In this document: positions 59,520 to 64,000 of the stretch, one piece after another
Layout: every line of letters starts with the position of its first letter
Numbering within the stretch: the stretch's first letter is position 1
Source: Brachycybe producta
Lineage: Eukaryota > Arthropoda > Diplopoda > Playtdesmida > Andrognathidae
DNA: 64,000 nt
Reading direction: 5' to 3'
NCBI GenBank assembly: GCA_036925085.1
Contig: JAUPFP010000024.1
Location: forward strand, 3,493,549 to 3,557,548
Notes under the pieces: generated by a model
What the model saw: only the letters and a program-made list of their open reading frames with translations
The model's database searches: none
What the model was told of the DNA's origin: nothing
Translations under genes and position numbers: made by a program

Positions 59520-60090
59520 TGTAAAGCACATCATATAAAATGGACGCAGATGGAGATTAATATTCAGAACTTAGAAAAGTGAATGTTGAGTTTGAATGGG
59601 GAAGGGAGGGAAGGGGGTCCTCTCCATCATATATTATATATAATATCTAAACTCTTGGTGTTTTAATACAATTAGTTGAATGCTTATGTCTTGACTCTTG
59701 ATGATGTGTGTCCACAATGGCCATTAAGGATTATGTAACACAAAAGCAAAGTCACAAAGATAAGAGAAAAATACACAAGAAGAAGTATTGAAGAAATGTT
59801 TTAGGTGGGTTATAGGTTCTCCTTTTTTTTTATCTTGAAACACTTCTTCTTAATCTGTGTTTCAACAGACCGTAAAAAATCGACTCAAGATTCTGTACTT
59901 GTAACTTGAGTAAGTAACTTTGTGTGTTAGATGGATATAGCTTTTGTAAATTAATTACTTTGAAACTAAATCAGTTGTTTAAAGGTTTAATCACTAAAAA
60001 AAACTGAGCCTCTTTCTGCCTCTGATTGGCCAAATTACGAGAAAATACTCTCGTTCTCATACCTTTATTTGTTAGAATGGCTTTGATAGT
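59520..60090. other. receptor intron, nothing recognised
   Basis: AT-rich filler. Confidence 0.4.
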
Positions 60091-60091
60091 G

Positions 60092-60580
60092 TAAACGCCC
60101 CTCGAACTCCATCTGGTTATATTCTCTTTTTCAAAAGAAAAATTAAGAGGAACATGAATATGTTTTAGAAACTAGAAGGGGTAAGTCAATCAAGGTAAGT
60201 CGGCAAAAGGCGGGGGAACCACCCGTGACGCCAACAATAAGAAGAAAATATCGCAATAAAACACAAAATAACAAATCAATAAACAAGCAAAAACGAGGTA
60301 AAAACAAAATCACTTAATATCACTTAATATTACCATGGTTATTTCAAAATAAACTTTAAATAGATAAAAATTTAAAAAAAATATCTAGAATAAAGTAGGG
60401 TCATTTTCAAACTGAAATAAAAGGCTTATTTTAAAAGATATCAACACTAAAGTAGTTTTATGTTATTGAGCTACCCTTCTAGTTTCTAAAAATACTTTCA
60501 AAGTTTCTCTTCATTTTGTTTCTGAGAGCACAATAACCAGAGTTTTATGTATTCCCTCCCCAAACTTTGAAATGTCTATC
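60092..60580. mobile_element. family A, long form with an inserted ~120-bp block
   Basis: Left gtgtaaacgcccctcgaact and ttttagaaactagaaggggta, right gagctacccttctagtttct and tctgagagcacaataaccaga. The left arm is broken after 60190 by a purine-rich block (gtcggcaaaaggcgggggaa, then caacaataagaagaa) not seen in other copies. tcacttaatatcacttaatat resumes the arm. Confidence 0.7.
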
Positions 60581-60639
60581 CTTAATCCCATTGTTCTATT
60601 AAGAGACATAGATCAAACTATTATGAACCTTGTTCTCTC

Positions 60640-60865
60640 AAAAGGTTATTTCACCTTCTCAAAAGATAGAGACGGTTTTCAAACGTTTGAGTGACGTTGC
60701 TTAAAGGATTGAGTGACGTCACCTCAAAAGTTTGAGTAACATTGCTCAAAAGATAGATAAATTTCCGAGTCACATTTGGGCTACCTCAACAAGTTTAAAC
60801 TGTTGAGCGTAGTCTCTCAAACTTTTGAGCAACATTACTCAAACTTTTAGAAAACGTCTCTTATC
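60640..60865. repeat. alternating 'ctcaaaag/cttttgag' repeat
   Basis: Words tcaaaagtttgagtaacatt and cttttgagcaacattactca occur repeatedly in both orientations at 25-40-base steps. The block can fold on itself in many ways. Confidence 0.6.
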
Positions 60866-61048
60866 TTTTGATGAGGTGGATTGGCATTGATCTGTTTCTC
60901 TTAATATAATAATGTGATTTAGAGAAAAATTTCCAGAGTCAAATTTGGGTCTCTCAATAGAGTTCGAGGGTCGTTTATAGTCTAAGAAGAGCTTAAAAGT
61001 TAATCTTGAAAAAGTATTTGGAATTGTTTTGATGAGGCACAAAACCTC

Positions 61049-61049
<1 letters not shown>

Positions 61050-61087
<38 letters not shown>
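61050..61087. repeat. (ATT)n microsatellite
   Basis: About 12 tta units. Confidence 0.95.
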
Positions 61088-61304
61088 GAGTGGATGTTCT
61101 TATTTTTCTGTTACATATTGATTAAAATTCCATTCTTGAATTGGACTAATAATATTCGTATTTATGATTTTTCTTCTTCTTCTCCACATAATAATAACAA
61201 TATGTGGAGATTACAAACAAAAATCGGTTTTGATTAAAATTCTTCAGATCGTGTCACTTTGAATATAAGTGACATACGAGATCTTATTTTAGTTTTGAAA
61301 CATT

Positions 61305-61375
61305 AACCAGAAATGGCGGCGGAGGACGAGAGAAAACCCGTCAAAAGTTTTGTCATTTGACATCGTTTCCGCCTC
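61305..61375 (+). promoter_or_regulatory. CpG-rich patch with ATGGCGGCGG (YY1-like), possible promoter
   Basis: In an AT-rich intron, gaaatggcggcggaggacga stands out. Its ATG opens a 15-codon frame ending TGA with no donor. The AAATGGCGGC core is the typical YY1/downstream-promoter motif. It could mark an internal start site or a small upstream frame; evidence is only the motif and composition. Confidence 0.25.
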
Positions 61376-63190
61376 TCAGTGATGCGTATATTATGTCGTG
61401 TGTGAATTGTGTCTTTTATATTTGAAAATGTGAACATGTTTCTAATTAAAGTGGACCATAAAATAATGAAGAAAGAGGGGATTTTTCATCTCTTTTACAC
61501 AACAGTACAATGAAATGACTGTTTTTTGTAGGCTTTTAATCGCATTAAAATGATGATCACTATGTCGTTTAAATGGAAATTAAGAGACAATATAAAATGG
61601 ACAAGTGAACAACAACAACAACATTTTTATTCCATCTTAAGATTAACTTTCGGGCGGCAGTTTTCTTTCAAAAAATAGTTTCATCGTTTTAAGTCTCTGT
61701 GGTTTCTTATCTTCTTTTATACATGTAAAGTTGTAATATTGTTACTATCAAAGTGAAACAGCAGTTCTTCTGCAAATTTCCTAGTCATTATACAAAACTA
61801 CTAATTCGAGTTGTTATCCATCCTCTCAGACGACGTCGAGGATTGGAGGTGGAGGCTAACTATTAAGGGTTTGCAATTAGAATATCGAGTATGTTTGTGC
61901 TTTGCATTGGAGATCAAATTAACTTCATTCACCACCAGTTAACCTAAATACATGACTACTAGTTAGTGGAAATGTGTTTTTATTTTATACAATAGAAGGA
62001 ACTAATGATGGAACTAATGAGGCCCAAGCGTGTCCAAATTATCCGAAAAAAATACCCAAATTAGCATCGTCCACCACTAGCTTTTACTCCAACCACATTA
62101 TGTGGAATAATTGCTGGCCTCCACCTAAAACCCTCGGTCATCAGTCGAGATGAAACCACACCCCTATTTGTTAAAAAAAATCTGCAGAATTACTAGGAAT
62201 CTAGACAATGTGCACAATGGCTGCATCAACATTGCCAATCTAGAAAAATAACCAATATTGATTGGCAGTGTTGTTTTAGGCATTATATACATTGTCTAAA
62301 ATGCTAGTAATTCTGTTGATTTTACTACTTTATTGGTGGTATTGCAAAATAACTAGTGAATTTACAGAATACTTAATTTTTCTACTTTGATCGCAATGTA
62401 GATGCAAAAGGAAACAACAGTTTTATAATCCGATTGTGGTAATGATGATGATGATGATTAAATCGGGGAGAAAAAAAAAAGAATTTATCGATTTGTCTCT
62501 GTTTTTAGATAGTTTTTTTGATGTTTTGATTTCTACTGTATTTATTTGAAGATGTCTTGACTTTATTGTGTTCATTTGAGGGTTTTTTCGTACAATGAAT
62601 CTTGAAGATCTTTGATTTCTTTTCAAGATTGTCCATCTTCCTACCTTTTTTTTTGTTTCAAATGTTTTTTTCTGTTTGGACATACTTGAAAAGTCATATA
62701 GAAAACACAATGTTTAAGAGGGTGTGTTAAAATGAACTCGTGTCAAGTGATTATTGACCATTTGACCATTTTGTGTGCTTAAATGGTGGGCAAATATAGA
62801 CACAGGTCACTTAAAGAAAAGTCTTTTTTTTTTTGGTTTCTCTTCTTTCCTTTTGAATTTCTCCTTGGAATGTTATATAGTTTTACTTCTACAAATTAGA
62901 ATGTCAAGTTTAATTTTGTAATAGGAAAGTATTCTATCTTTTTTGTGAATTATTGGTTTTGATAAGTTGAAACTTCATAAAAAAAACTGAAATTATTTTT
63001 TTTTTGCAATTGATGAATAACTTTATTTTTAATATGAAGTTTTTCCTTCTTCTTATTCGGTCACATTAGATTAAATCATCTAATATGAGAGACCTTTCTA
63101 GCAATTTTAATCAGAAATTTATCCAATTGTATTTTATTTTGAATTGAATTTTTTTTTTATTTTCATCTTCCTTCTCTCTAAAAAAAATTA
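61376..63190. other. receptor intron, repeat traces
   Basis: 62170-62390 repeats tctgcagaattactag, tagtaattctg and aataactagtgaatt, related to bits at 35.77, 45.15, 49.5 and 50.19 kb. There is a (gat)n run at 62442-62458. No exon. Confidence 0.4.
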
Positions 63191-63194
63191 TAAA

Positions 63195-63440
63195 ATTGGG
63201 GTGCATTTGGAAATGAAAGAAAAAGTTATTAGGTAATTTCTGTAAAGAAAACAGAAAAGCATCATCTAGAAACGATTATTTGGGTTGCGTGAAGCATCTT
63301 TAAAGAAAACGTTTTCGAGAACCACAAACTAGCTTTAAAAAAAAAACTCTTCTCAAGAAAGACAGCATCAACTCCACTTATTTATTTTCTCGAGAAGATT
63401 AAATTAAATAATGGTGACTTTCAGTGTGAATGTTAGACTG
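63195..63440. mobile_element. family H fragment
   Basis: ggtgcatttggaaatgaaag, tctcaagaaagacagcatc and gagaagattaaattaaata follow the H layout. Confidence 0.6.
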
Positions 63441-63628
63441 TACAGAATGTGTGTATGTAGGGGAGAGGACGGACATGTTTGCATCATAGCCTCTTTCTAA
63501 GGCCTTAAAGTGATTTCTTGCAGAAAACGCTAATCTTCCGGTTTTTTGTTGCAAGAAACTGTGCAAGATTCACAGCAATATTTGACACGTTTATTGCATG
63601 GAGCGCCGCTTAACCCTCATGCTTGATG

Positions 63629-63833
63629 ACAGGTAGTCAGAAATCGGGATGAACAGAAGTTGGCTCCGCCCTTTTTATGACGACCGGCAACTTCTAATTG
63701 GTTTGTTGTGCGGTTCGACGTTGAAAAGGGCGGAGCATGTGACGTCAGACTACATAACCAATCAATTAGAAGTTGCGTTCGTCATAAAAAGGGTGGAGCC
63801 AACTTCTGTTTGTCTCGATTTCTAATTGCCTGT
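63629..63833. mobile_element. family B palindromic MITE, complete
   Basis: 205 bp, flanked by an exact 9-bp duplication TGCTTGATG (63620-63628, 63834-63842). The end acaggtagtcag is slightly changed from the family acaggcaattag. Confidence 0.92.
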
Positions 63834-63939
63834 TGCTTGATGAACTTCAGTGGAAATCACTAGCAAACTGTAAAACTGAACAATGCAATTGTCCTCTTCT
63901 TGAACGGTTGCAAAACCCGTTAACTTATAAGCAAAAATG

Positions 63940-64000
63940 GCCATCTGGAAGCTTATTAAAGAAATAAGAGCTACAACTGATGCATATTTGTGGTTTTTCT
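63940..64000 (+). mobile_element. LINE reverse-transcriptase tail, cut by window edge
   Basis: The frame reads KEIRATTDAYLWFF, matching the LKELMARTDAYF stretch at ~6010-6055. At DNA level aactgatgcatattt is shared exactly. Confidence 0.55.

Noticed and set aside
53951-64000. Search for TM4-TM7 exons of the receptor
   Set aside because: No frame has the expected Trp/Pro pattern or NPxxY. The open frames found lie in repeats.

Overview
The window is AT-rich animal DNA with intron-bearing genes, long gene-free stretches full of short inverted-repeat transposons, and many simple repeats. The best taxonomic clue is the receptor exon at 53.3 kb. Its TM1-TM3 sequence reads like the protostome tachykinin receptor (Drosophila Tkr99D type), so I infer a protostome, probably an arthropod. 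The species cannot be named from the sequence. Layout: (1) 239-5080, + strand: 13 exons of a short cadherin with three cadherin-like repeats, a membrane-adjacent region, one transmembrane helix and a cytoplasmic tail. Its first (signal-peptide) exon was not found. (2) 5.1-7.4 kb: a gap between convergent genes with a foldback element, the 3' end of a LINE and a two-copy tandem duplication of promoter-like DNA. (3) 7493-16116, - strand: ten exons of a Notch-ligand-like gene with MNNL domain, DSL domain, linker, transmembrane helix and short tail. It has no EGF repeats, which is the most unusual gene-level feature here. Its first exon was also not found. (4) 16.1-53.3 kb: about 37 kb with no gene I can support, only one weak exon candidate at 39.7 kb. 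It is largely MITEs, often nested, plus microsatellites. (5) 53322-53950, + strand: exon 1 of the tachykinin-type GPCR, whose intron runs past the end of the window and holds more MITEs. Mobile DNA falls into recurring families, which I letter for reference. A: foldback with 'tagaaactagaa..ggtagctgaatcactta' arms, more than 15 copies. B: ~205-bp near-complete palindrome with 9-10-bp target duplications, MULE-like. C: related to B. D and L: hAT-type MITEs with exact 8-bp duplications. E: ~540-bp foldback with an A-like core. F: repeat beside E. G: 'aatcacacatgctgaaaa' ends. H: 'ggcagtgtccgaaaa' ends. I: ~350 bp. J: Harbinger-type, TTA duplication. Exact duplications and nesting give a readable order of insertion. 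The two cell-surface genes (cadherin and Notch-ligand-like) are convergent neighbours, and nothing in the sequence shows that they work together. I found no RNA genes, no CRISPR array, no intact transposase and no retrovirus-like element.
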